Below are positions 1 through 6,571 of a stretch of 11,964 nucleotides of DNA, in pieces; within the stretch, counting starts at the first letter, position 1; each line of letters begins with the position of its first letter. The DNA comes from Elusimicrobiota bacterium (GTDB lineage Bacteria > CG03). The stretch covers positions 1 to 11,964 of the forward strand of contig JAGHAG010000134.1 in NCBI GenBank assembly GCA_021161625.1, written 5' to 3'. Made by a program: the position numbers and the translations under genes. The notes below the pieces were generated by a model that worked only from the letters and a program-made list of their open reading frames with translations, was not told the origin of the DNA and searched no databases.

Positions 1-72
1 AAATAAAGTGACCCAGCACCAACTTGGACAGATTAAACAAAAACTATCAAAATTATCCCGAAAATTCGAATT

Positions 73-127
73 GGTAGCCGCAGGATTTATCCTGCGTTTT
101 ATACGCAATCTAAAGATTGCGCCTACC
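73..127. repeat. Two-hairpin palindromic repeat element
   Basis: Two perfect 8-bp hairpins lie side by side. The first pairs CGCAGGAT (79-86) with ATCCTGCG (89-96) around a 2-nt loop. The second pairs CGCAATCT (104-111) with AGATTGCG (114-121). GGTAG at 73-77 and CTACC at 123-127 close the whole unit, so the RNA or single strand would form a three-way cloverleaf. It lies outside any credible gene and resembles REP-like or miniature mobile elements. It begins with GTAGCCG, the same heptamer that opens the hairpin at 2102. The structure is seen directly; the mobile or REP-like nature is inferred. Confidence 0.75.
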
Positions 128-142
128 ATTATTCTTCCCTCA

Positions 143-219
143 TTACTCGTTACTCATTACTCATCCCTGTTGTTGCTATTCGCTATTCACTGCTCACAGC
201 TTACCGCTCACTACTCACT
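143..219. repeat. Degenerate 7-nt tandem array (about 11 units)
   Basis: From 143 to 219 the sequence keeps a strict 7-nt period. The first three units are TTACTCG, TTACTCA, TTACTCA. The last six drift around NYTCACT, for example ATTCACT, GCTCACA, GCTCACT and ACTCACT. Two units in the middle (164-177) fit poorly. The array ends about 38 nt before the permease start and is pyrimidine-rich on the + strand. Short heptamer arrays are known as STRR-type repeats in cyanobacteria, but no relation is claimed here. An open reading frame running through the array (8-232) is low-complexity and not credible as a protein. Confidence 0.7.
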
Positions 220-223
220 AAAT

Positions 224-252
224 TTGATTTAAGTTCACACAGTTTATAAAAT
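224..252 (+). promoter_or_regulatory. Candidate sigma-70-type promoter for the permease gene
   Basis: TTGATT at 224-229 is followed after 17 nt by TAAAAT at 247-252. An overlapping TATAAA at 245-250 is an alternative -10. These are the same hexamers and spacing as the candidate promoter before rplV. Transcription would begin around 258-259, at or next to the ATG, implying a leaderless or near-leaderless mRNA. No Shine-Dalgarno sequence is visible upstream of that ATG. AT-rich sequence produces such hexamers by chance, so confidence is limited. Confidence 0.35.
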
Positions 253-257
253 TAAGC

Positions 258-2105
258 ATGAAGTTAAAAAAAGATATTACATTTTTAGGTGTTTTTTCAA
301 TTGCAGCAGGGTCAATGATTTCCTCAGGTCTTTTTGTTCTCCCAGGATTTGCCTTTGCAAAAGCAGGACCGGCTGTTGTGCTTTCCTATATTCTGGCAGG
401 TCTTTTGGTCCTTCCTGCTCTTTTTGCAAAAGCAGAACTTCTTTCAGCAATGCCAAAAGCAGGTGGGGATTATTTTTACATAAGCAGGGGGATGGGGATT
501 TTGCCCGGTTTTTTAGGTGGAATTTCAAACTGGTTTTCTCTGTGTTCAAAAAGTGCTTTTGCCCTTGTCGGCATCGGGGCATTTGCGGGCCTTGTTATAG
601 AGGGAATTACTGAAAGACACATAGATTTAATTGCTTCTATTTTCTGCATTTTGTTTACCATAATAAATTTAAAAGGTGTCAAACTTACAGAAACATTTCA
701 GATTATTATGGTCCTTTTTCTGATTGCAGTGCTTTTATTTTTTGTCGGCTCAAATGCACTTAATTTAAATCTGCATCACTATGGAGGTTTTTTTAACAGG
801 GGTTTTAGAAATATAGTTGCGACTGCAGGTTTTGTCTTCGTTTCTTTTGCGGGCCTTACAAAGGTGGCAAGTGTTGCCGAGGAAGTGAAAGACCCTGCAA
901 AAAATATTCCCCTTGGAATGATTGTTGCATGGGGAGTTGTTTTGATTTTATATGGTCTGGCAATTTTTACAGTTGTTGGACTTCTTGAAGCTGAAACTCT
1001 TTCAAAAAGTCTGACACCACTTACAGATGCGGTAAAAAGCAATTTTTCAAAAATAGTAATCACTTTTGGAGCAATGCTTGCATTTATCACAACAGCAAAT
1101 GCAGGAATTCTTTCTGCATCCCGTGGTCCTTATATGATGAGTAAAGATGAACTTCTGCCGTTGCCTTTTCAAAACCTGAACAAAAAAAATGTTCCATGGG
1201 TTACAATTCTTCTTTCATCTTTTTTTATGCTTTTGATGATATGGTTTTTAAATATTGAAAATCTTGTGAAAGTCGCATCATCCCTCCTTTTGATTTTATA
1301 CATTCTCGCTGTTCTGACACTTATTCTTATGAGGGAAGGCAGAATTTTAAATTACAGACCAACATTTAAGGCACCTCTTTATCCTTATATTTATATTGCA
1401 GGAGTTGTTTTTTATGTTGCGCTTGTTCTGGAAATGGGTTCTGTTGCTCTTGAAACAACAGTTCTTTTTCTTGCGTTTGGGACTCTTGGCTTTTTCTTTT
1501 TTGCTTACAGGAAAGAGGCAAAAAAGACAGCGCTCATACATGTTGTTGAAAGAATTATAGGCAGAGAAATTGTTGAGAAAGACACACTTGGTTATGAATT
1601 GAGGGAGGTTTTAAAGGAACGGGATAAAATTGTTGAAGACAGATTTGACAGAATTGTAAAGGAAAGCATAATTCTTGATTTAGAGGGGCGGTTGAGTTTT
1701 GAAAAATTTTTAAACATTGTTTGCGATAAATTTGTTGAAGAAACTTCTCTTGAAAAAGAGGAACTACTGAAACACTTTCAGGAAAGAGAAAAAGATTCAA
1801 GCACAATAATAAGAAGGGGGCTTGCAGTTCCGCACATAATTGTAAATGAAAAAAATTTGTTTAAGATGATTCTTATCAGGGCAAAAGAAGGAATAGAGTT
1901 TCCATCAGGAGAACTTGTAAAAACGGTTTTCTGTATCATTGCATCTGCCGATGAAAGAAATTTTTATCTGCGTTCCCTTATGGCAATTGCAGAAATTGTT
2001 CAGGAAGCCGATTTTGAGGAAAAATGGCTCAATGCAAGAAACAAAAGAGAACTTGAGGATATAATTCTCCTTGCCAGTAGAAAAAGAGACGAAGTTTTAA
2101 AGTAG
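258..2105 (+). CDS. APC-family amino-acid permease fused to a PTS EIIA-like domain
   Basis: A 615-residue membrane transporter, probably importing an amino acid or related cation. Residues 1-420 are a typical APC (amino acid-polyamine-organocation) core with about 12 hydrophobic segments. It has the helix-1 unwound substrate loop GSMISSGLF (18-26) followed by LPG, and the cytoplasmic signature EEVKDPAKNIP (208-218). A charged linker (about 419-468) leads into a soluble domain (about 468-612) resembling PTS EIIA type 2, with the conserved active-site context GLAVPH and His526 as the likely phosphoryl acceptor. The fusion suggests transport gated by phosphorylation or by metabolic state, but that is inference because no HPr or EI is in view. 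The start is the ATG that places the first helix correctly; no ribosome-binding site is obvious. The stop TAG lies inside the GTAGCCG head of a hairpin repeat. Substrate is unknown. Confidence 0.88.
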   Translation: MKLKKDITFLGVFSIAAGSMISSGLFVLPGFAFAKAGPAVVLSYILAGLLVLPALFAKAELLSAMPKAGGDYFYISRGMGILPGFLGGISNWFSLCSKSAFALVGIGAFAGLVIEGITERHIDLIASIFCILFTIINLKGVKLTETFQIIMVLFLIAVLLFFVGSNALNLNLHHYGGFFNRGFRNIVATAGFVFVSFAGLTKVASVAEEVKDPAKNIPLGMIVAWGVVLILYGLAIFTVVGLLEAETLSKSLTPLTDAVKSNFSKIVITFGAMLAFITTANAGILSASRGPYMMSKDELLPLPFQNLNKKNVPWVTILLSSFFMLLMIWFLNIENLVKVASSLLLILYILAVLTLILMREGRILNYRPTFKAPLYPYIYIAGVVFYVALVLEMGSVALETTVLFLAFGTLGFFFFAYRKEAKKTALIHVVERIIGREIVEKDTLGYELREVLKERDKIVEDRFDRIVKESIILDLEGRLSFEKFLNIVCDKFVEETSLEKEELLKHFQEREKDSSTIIRRGLAVPHIIVNEKNLFKMILIRAKEGIEFPSGELVKTVFCIIASADERNFYLRSLMAIAEIVQEADFEEKWLNARNKRELEDIILLASRKRDEVLK

Positions 2106-2123
2106 CCGAACCCACAGGTTCGG
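2102..2123. repeat. GTAG-type hairpin module at the permease stop codon
   Basis: GTAG (2102-2105) is followed at once by a perfect 7-bp hairpin, CCGAACC (2106-2112) and GGTTCGG (2117-2123), with loop CACA. The GTAG contains the TAG stop of the permease. There is no downstream T run, so it is not a classical intrinsic terminator, although it could protect the mRNA 3' end. The heptamer GTAGCCG is shared with the element at 74-80. Confidence 0.65.
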
Positions 2124-2138
2124 AATGAAAAATTAAAA

Positions 2139-3311
2139 ATGACAAATGATTCGAGACTGCGGAATTTGTTTTTTCGATATTTTTTTATTTTTCTTCTTGC
2201 CAGATTTTTTGTTTTTGCAGATGAGGATATTTTTGCTGTTGGGGAAGTTCTTGAAATAAAAAATTTGAAAACAGCCCCCTGTTATTCAATTGAAGCCATT
2301 ACATTTAGGATAACTTCAGGGATTTACAGAGGGGAAAAAATACAGGTCAAAAATTATTTATGGGATGATAAAAATTACAACACATATTTAAAAAAAGGGC
2401 AGAAAGCAGTTTTGAGATTAAGGCAATTTCCTGGAGGTTTAACAGGCAGTATCGTTGGTTATTACAGACAGAATCTTTTCTTTTTTATGCTTTTTTGCTT
2501 TCTTGCACTTCTTTTTTTGGTGGTCGGAAAAAGGTTTTTGAGGGTTTTTCTTTCAATAATTGTAAACCTTTTTTTATTCATTTTTTTTGCAATTCCATTT
2601 TTGAAAAAAGGTGAAAATCCGCCTCTTGTTATAGGTTTTTTTATAGGCGGGAGTGTTTTTTTGACGCTTGTTTTTATCACGGGTTTTTCAAAGAAGATGG
2701 TTTCTTCATTTGTAGGAACAATTGCAAGTGTTTTAATTGCAGGAGTTCTTTCTTTTTTTATTTTTAAGAAAGCCCATATAACAGGCATGTTTTTTGATGG
2801 TTCCAGATTTATTCAAACCGCTGTGAGAACAGAAGGCATAAAAATAAACTTTTTTTTGCTTGCAATTTCATCTGTGCTTATTTCTGCCCTTGGGGTAGGG
2901 GTTGATATTGCTGTTAGCATTTCATCTTTTCTGAAAGAATTTTCCCGCGAAAACCCTCATCTAAATATCACAGGTCTTTTTAAAGCAGGAATAAATGTTG
3001 GAAGTGACATTCTTGCCACAATGATGAACTCTGTAATTTTTGTTTTTCTGGGCGGAGCCCTTCCGATACTTTTGACTTTAAAATTTTGTGAAGTTTCATA
3101 TTTGAGAGTTGTAAACTATGAGGAAATTTCAGCACTTATAATTGGCTCAATTCTTGCAAGTTCTGTTGTTGTGCTTACTGTTCCTGTAACATCCTTTGTT
3201 TCTGCAAGGTTTTTTAACCCATCCCGCTCTTTACAAAGAGCGGGATGCCTGAAAGGCCGCCCATTCGGGATAAATAAGAAAAATAATAAATATGTAAATA
3301 GAGGGTTATGA
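2139..3311 (+). CDS. YibE/F-family multipass membrane protein (copy 1)
   Basis: A 390-residue protein of the YibE/F-like family, whose biochemical role is not established. An N-terminal hydrophobic stretch (about 11-27) looks like a signal or anchor, and a roughly 80-residue extracytoplasmic beta-rich domain follows (about 30-108). Hydrophobic segments then lie near 113-130, 132-154, 162-183, 189-209, 236-263, 289-314 and 331-355. The family signatures are visible: GVGVDIAVSISS (252-263) and GINVGSDILATMMNS (284-298). The start is uncertain: there is no Shine-Dalgarno, the first codons sit in repeat-like sequence, and TTG at 2166 is an alternative. The last 30 residues (361-390) are encoded by a palindromic repeat and are basic, unlike the end of the paralogue at 3430-4506, so the original C-terminus was probably near residue 360. 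Confidence 0.85.
   Translation: MTNDSRLRNLFFRYFFIFLLARFFVFADEDIFAVGEVLEIKNLKTAPCYSIEAITFRITSGIYRGEKIQVKNYLWDDKNYNTYLKKGQKAVLRLRQFPGGLTGSIVGYYRQNLFFFMLFCFLALLFLVVGKRFLRVFLSIIVNLFLFIFFAIPFLKKGENPPLVIGFFIGGSVFLTLVFITGFSKKMVSSFVGTIASVLIAGVLSFFIFKKAHITGMFFDGSRFIQTAVRTEGIKINFFLLAISSVLISALGVGVDIAVSISSFLKEFSRENPHLNITGLFKAGINVGSDILATMMNSVIFVFLGGALPILLTLKFCEVSYLRVVNYEEISALIIGSILASSVVVLTVPVTSFVSARFFNPSRSLQRAGCLKGRPFGINKKNNKYVNRGL
3220..3271. repeat. Palindromic element overlapping the 3' end of YibE/F copy 1
   Basis: A perfect 13-bp inverted repeat, CATCCCGCTCTTT (3220-3232) and AAAGAGCGGGATG (3235-3247), leaves only a 2-nt loop. A small second hairpin follows (GCCT / AGGC, 3247-3257), then another CGGGAT (3266-3271) able to pair with ATCCCG at 3221-3226. 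The multi-hairpin layout resembles the element at 73-127. It is translated in frame as the C-terminal tail of the membrane protein. With no T run, it is more likely an inserted repeat than a terminator. Confidence 0.7.
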
Positions 3312-3350
3312 CAGAAAAATGAATGTAAAATTGAGGACTATTATAAGGAT

Positions 3351-3420
3351 GGGCGGGGTTAACCCCGCCCCTGCACGCAGGGGCGGCACTGCGTGCATTT
3401 TTTGTCTAATGCAAAAAATG
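3351..3420 (+). promoter_or_regulatory. Chain of overlapping, mutually exclusive hairpins before YibE/F copy 2 and trpEG
   Basis: Four hairpins overlap in series. A is the perfect 20-nt palindrome GGGCGGGGTTAACCCCGCCC (3351-3370). B pairs CCGCCCCTGC (3365-3374) with GCAGGGGCGG (3377-3386). C pairs TGCACGCAG (3372-3380) with CTGCGTGCA (3389-3397) and runs into six Ts. D pairs CATTTTTTG (3396-3404) with CAAAAAATG (3412-3420) and would bury the T run. A excludes B, B excludes C, and C competes with D. This is the logic of an attenuator, but nested repeat insertion could give the same pattern. No Trp codons occur in the only reading frame that crosses it. Confidence 0.45.
3372..3403 (+). terminator. 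Intrinsic-terminator-like hairpin after YibE/F copy 1
   Basis: A perfect 9-bp GC-rich stem (TGCACGCAG, 3372-3380; CTGCGTGCA, 3389-3397) with an 8-nt loop is followed directly by TTTTTT (3398-3403). It lies 61 nt after the stop of the upstream gene and 27 nt before the next start. It could end the permease-YibE/F-1 transcript or act as a conditional stop for the following operon, since a competing hairpin overlaps its 5' arm. Confidence 0.6.
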
Positions 3421-3429
3421 GGTTAAGCA

Positions 3430-4506
3430 ATGAAGAGAATAATTGTTTTTTTTGTCTTTATTTTGCTTTTTAAGGGTTATGGGTTTTCTGATTCTTGGGT
3501 AGAAAAACCTGACATTGATTTTTATGCACATCCTTTGATTGAAAACAAAGGAAATGTTAAAAAGGTTTTTACAGGCAAAGTCATCATCCAAAACAATTTA
3601 AAAAAAGTCAAAGTCAATGGAAAGACAATGGATATTGGTGATGAAAATTTGTATGAATACAGGGCAGGGGATAGGGTTATCTGTGAAATTAATGGCAGGG
3701 TCAGTATTTTAGATTACAACAGAAGTTTCTGGATTTTTTTCACAGTAGGCCTTTTTGTTATCGGGGTTTTAATTTTAAATTTCAAAAAAGGGTTCCTTTC
3801 GGTTTTTTCTTTGTTTTTTGGTCTTTTCATTTTTGTATTCTTTTTTTTAAATTTCACAGAAAGAGGTTTTTCACCACTTTTAACTTCTGGTTTTTCTGTT
3901 GTGCTTATTACAGCAATTACGCTTTTTTCAATATCAGGCAAATTTAAAAAAGGCATCTCGGCTTTTCTTGGTGCAATTGGTGGAATTTTTTTTGGAGTTT
4001 TATTTGCCTATTTTTTCTTAAAAAAAGGACATGTCTGGGGTTTTGCAAGAGAGCAAATACAACTTCTAAATTACCTCATAAAAAATTTTTCAATTCCTCT
4101 GAAAAGTGTAAAAGGAATTGTGCTTTCTGGAATTTTAATAGGAACAGCAGGGGTGGTCATGGATGTTGCAATCAGCATAAGTTCCTCATTGTATGAGTTT
4201 TTTCTTGAAAACAACAAAATTTCTTCAAAAAAACTTTTTTTCTATGGGATGAACATAGGAAGGGACATCATATCCACAATGGCAAATTCCCTTCTTTTTG
4301 CTTATGCAGGTTCTTCTTTTTTCTATGTTTTTGCAGTGAGTTTTCAGGGATATTCTTTAATGCAGATTTTAAACTCTGAAGGGTTCTTCTTCATCTTTGT
4401 TGAAATTTTTTCAGGCACTTCTGCAATTGTTGTTACAGTTTTTCTAACAGTTGTCTTTTCAAGTTTGATAATACCTAAAAGAAGTTATAAAATACAAAAT
4501 GCTTAA
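3430..4506 (+). CDS. YibE/F-family multipass membrane protein (copy 2)
   Basis: A 358-residue paralogue of the protein at 2139-3311, of unestablished function. It has a clear signal peptide (hydrophobic core 4-18, small residues near 20), a short extracytoplasmic beta-rich domain (about 22-98), and hydrophobic segments near 99-117, 121-141, 148-168, 177-197, 226-252, 278-302 and 318-347. The paired signatures are present as GVVMDVAISISSS (241-253) and GMNIGRDIISTMANS (273-287), each matching copy 1 at most positions. No strong Shine-Dalgarno precedes the ATG. The gene overlaps trpE by 8 nt, indicating a shared transcript and probable translational coupling. Tandem YibE/F pairs suggest that the two proteins form a heteromeric membrane complex; that is inference. 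Confidence 0.85.
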   Translation: MKRIIVFFVFILLFKGYGFSDSWVEKPDIDFYAHPLIENKGNVKKVFTGKVIIQNNLKKVKVNGKTMDIGDENLYEYRAGDRVICEINGRVSILDYNRSFWIFFTVGLFVIGVLILNFKKGFLSVFSLFFGLFIFVFFFLNFTERGFSPLLTSGFSVVLITAITLFSISGKFKKGISAFLGAIGGIFFGVLFAYFFLKKGHVWGFAREQIQLLNYLIKNFSIPLKSVKGIVLSGILIGTAGVVMDVAISISSSLYEFFLENNKISSKKLFFYGMNIGRDIISTMANSLLFAYAGSSFFYVFAVSFQGYSLMQILNSEGFFFIFVEIFSGTSAIVVTVFLTVVFSSLIIPKRSYKIQNA

Positions 4507-5944
4507 TAGAATTTATCCTGATAGAAATAAGTTTAAAAGGTGGTTTGACAGGTTTGGCATTACCTGTCTTTACTGTGATATCCCCTGTGATATGGACACA
4601 CCCTTATCTGTGTTTTCAAGATTTCTTTTAAACTCACATTCCTTTCTTCTTGAAAGTGCAGAGGGTGGGATAAGATGGGGAAGGTATTCTTTCATTTCAC
4701 CGTCTGCAAAGTTTATCATAAAAGGATATAGAAATTTTTTTGAAGTAAATGGTAAAAAAAGAAGAACAAAAGATGCCTTCAGAGATTTGCGAGAATTTGT
4801 CTCAAAATTTCGATTTCCAAAATTGAAAGATTTTCCACCTTTTATTGGTGGGGCTGTTGGGGTTATTGCCTACGATATTGTAAATCAGTGGGAGAAGGTT
4901 GGCTATAAGGAAATATCAGAACCGCTTTTTTATTTTGTTCTTCCAGAAATCGTCATTGTATTTGACCACTTTAAAAATTTTATGAGAATTTTTTGCTGGG
5001 TTTATGACAGGAAAGATCTGGATTATGTAAAAACTTCGCAGAGGATTGAAGACATTTTAAGCATTTTGAAAAACCCCCTTAAACCTCACCACAAATCCTT
5101 TGATGAAAAAAAATTGAAACTCAAAAGCAGTGTAACAAAAAAAGAATTTGAAAAAATGGTAAAGATTGCAAAAAAATACATAACAGAAGGCGAGTGCATT
5201 CAGACGGTTCTTTCTCAATACTGGGAAGTTGAAGTGAAAGAAGACCCTGTTTTTATTTACAGGGCTTTGAGGATGATAAATCCATCTCCTTATATGTATT
5301 ATTTGAGATTTGCAAACACCCATATCATTGGTTCTTCGCCTGAAATTCTCGTAAAAAAGGTTGGAAGAAGAGCGATTGTAAGACCAATTGCAGGCACAAG
5401 GCCAAGAGGAAAGGATTTTAAGGAGGATAAAATACTTGAAAAGCAATTAGTCAGTGATGAGAAGGAAAGGGCTGAACATTTAATGCTTGTGGATCTTGCA
5501 AGAAATGACCTCGGGAGGGTTTCAGAATTTGGTTCAGTAAAAGTTACAGAATTTATGACAGTTGAAAAGTTTTCTCATGTGATACATCTTACAAGTGAAG
5601 TTGAAGGAAAACTCAAAAGTGGAGAAGATGGCTTTTCACTGTTTAAAGCCTGTTTTCCTGCAGGAACGGTTTCTGGTGCGCCAAAGGTAAGAGCAATGCA
5701 GATTATACGCGAATTTGAAGGAAAACCGAGGGGATTTTATGCAGGTGCAGTTGGATATTTTTCATTTAGCGAGGATATGGATTTTGCGATTGCAATAAGA
5801 ACAATTTTTATGGAAAAAAATGTTGCCAGAATTCAGGCAGGAGCAGGCATTGTTTATGATTCAATTCCTGAGAGAGAGTTTTTTGAAACAAAAAACAAGG
5901 CAATGGCTTTGTTTCGGGCAATTGAACTTGCAAAAGAATTATAA
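4499..5944 (+). CDS. trpE: Anthranilate synthase component I
   Basis: Converts chorismate and ammonia (delivered by TrpG) to anthranilate, the first committed step of tryptophan synthesis. The 481-residue length fits the family. The tryptophan feedback site is visible as LLES (50-53) and NPSPYM (261-266), so the enzyme should be inhibited by tryptophan. Catalytic-core motifs are PIAGTRPRG (296-304), the ERAEHLMLVDLARNDLGR block (323-340), and FPAGTVSGAPK (386-396). The alanine in PIAGT, where PabB-type aminodeoxychorismate synthases have lysine, argues for TrpE. The ATG overlaps the preceding gene by 8 nt and trpG starts about 21 nt downstream. No trpD, trpC, trpF, trpB or trpA is in the window, so the rest of the pathway must be encoded elsewhere if it is present. 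Confidence 0.96.
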   Translation: MLNRIYPDRNKFKRWFDRFGITCLYCDIPCDMDTPLSVFSRFLLNSHSFLLESAEGGIRWGRYSFISPSAKFIIKGYRNFFEVNGKKRRTKDAFRDLREFVSKFRFPKLKDFPPFIGGAVGVIAYDIVNQWEKVGYKEISEPLFYFVLPEIVIVFDHFKNFMRIFCWVYDRKDLDYVKTSQRIEDILSILKNPLKPHHKSFDEKKLKLKSSVTKKEFEKMVKIAKKYITEGECIQTVLSQYWEVEVKEDPVFIYRALRMINPSPYMYYLRFANTHIIGSSPEILVKKVGRRAIVRPIAGTRPRGKDFKEDKILEKQLVSDEKERAEHLMLVDLARNDLGRVSEFGSVKVTEFMTVEKFSHVIHLTSEVEGKLKSGEDGFSLFKACFPAGTVSGAPKVRAMQIIREFEGKPRGFYAGAVGYFSFSEDMDFAIAIRTIFMEKNVARIQAGAGIVYDSIPEREFFETKNKAMALFRAIELAKEL

Positions 5945-5965
5945 AAAGGAGTGTTCTGACTGAAA

Positions 5966-6571
5966 GTGAAGGAAAAACAAAAAAGCAGAAGCAGAAAGGT
6001 TAAAATTGTTTTTATTGACAATTACGATTCATTTGTTTACAACCTTGTCCAGTATTTTGGGACAATTACAGAAGACTTAAAGGTTTTTAGAAACGATTGT
6101 GTTAGTATTGAAAAAATTTCTTCATTAAAGCCGGATGGAATTGTAATTTCACCAGGTCCTGGAAGACCGGAAAATGCTGGAAATTCCGTAGAGATAATAA
6201 AAAAATTCTATAAAAAAGTTCCAATTCTGGGGGTCTGCCTCGGGCATCAGGCAATTGGTTATACCTTTGGGGCAAAAATTGTTCGCGCAAAAAAAATTTT
6301 TCACGGAAAAACATCAATTATTACCCATAATGAAAAGGACATTTTTAAAGGTGTCAGAAATCCCCTTTCAGTTGTAAGGTATCATTCTCTTGTGATTGAA
6401 AGCCAAACAAAGCACTTTGAGGTTACAGCAAAAACTCCGGATAATGAAATTATGGCGATTAAACTAAAAAATTTTCCCGTATACGGGGTTCAGTTCCATC
6501 CAGAATCAATTTTAACAGATGATGGTTTTAAAATTGTGAATAATTTTTATAAAATCTGTGCTAAAAAATGA
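5966..6571 (+). CDS. trpG: Anthranilate synthase component II (class I glutamine amidotransferase)
   Basis: Hydrolyses glutamine and channels ammonia to TrpE; in some bacteria the same subunit also serves PabB. The 201-residue class I amidotransferase has the N-terminal strand FIDNYDSF (16-23), the oxyanion region SPGPGRPENAG (62-72), nucleophile Cys91 in GVCLGHQ, and His178 and Glu180 in QFHPES. The start is unusual. The Shine-Dalgarno AAGGAG (about 5946-5951) is 14 nt from the GTG used here but 8 nt from an in-frame CTG at 5960. Either choice adds a lysine/arginine-rich leader of about 11-13 residues before the conserved strand, which most homologues lack. The gene ends in an ATGA overlap with the PASTA gene. 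It is called trpG because it is adjacent to trpE. Confidence 0.94.
   Translation: MKEKQKSRSRKVKIVFIDNYDSFVYNLVQYFGTITEDLKVFRNDCVSIEKISSLKPDGIVISPGPGRPENAGNSVEIIKKFYKKVPILGVCLGHQAIGYTFGAKIVRAKKIFHGKTSIITHNEKDIFKGVRNPLSVVRYHSLVIESQTKHFEVTAKTPDNEIMAIKLKNFPVYGVQFHPESILTDDGFKIVNNFYKICAKK

Noticed and set aside
143..219. Heptamer array considered as a CRISPR array
   Set aside because: Units are 7 nt and contiguous with no unique spacers, and no cas genes are present.
8..232. Open reading frame of 74 codons at the left edge
   Set aside because: It runs through the two-hairpin element and the heptamer array; the product is low-complexity with no domain and no ribosome-binding site.
3319..3426. 35-codon frame (ATG to TAA) across the overlapping hairpins, ending 3 nt before YibE/F copy 2, considered as a leader peptide
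   Set aside because: It has no Trp codons, no Shine-Dalgarno, and a composition dictated by the palindromes, so it is probably incidental.
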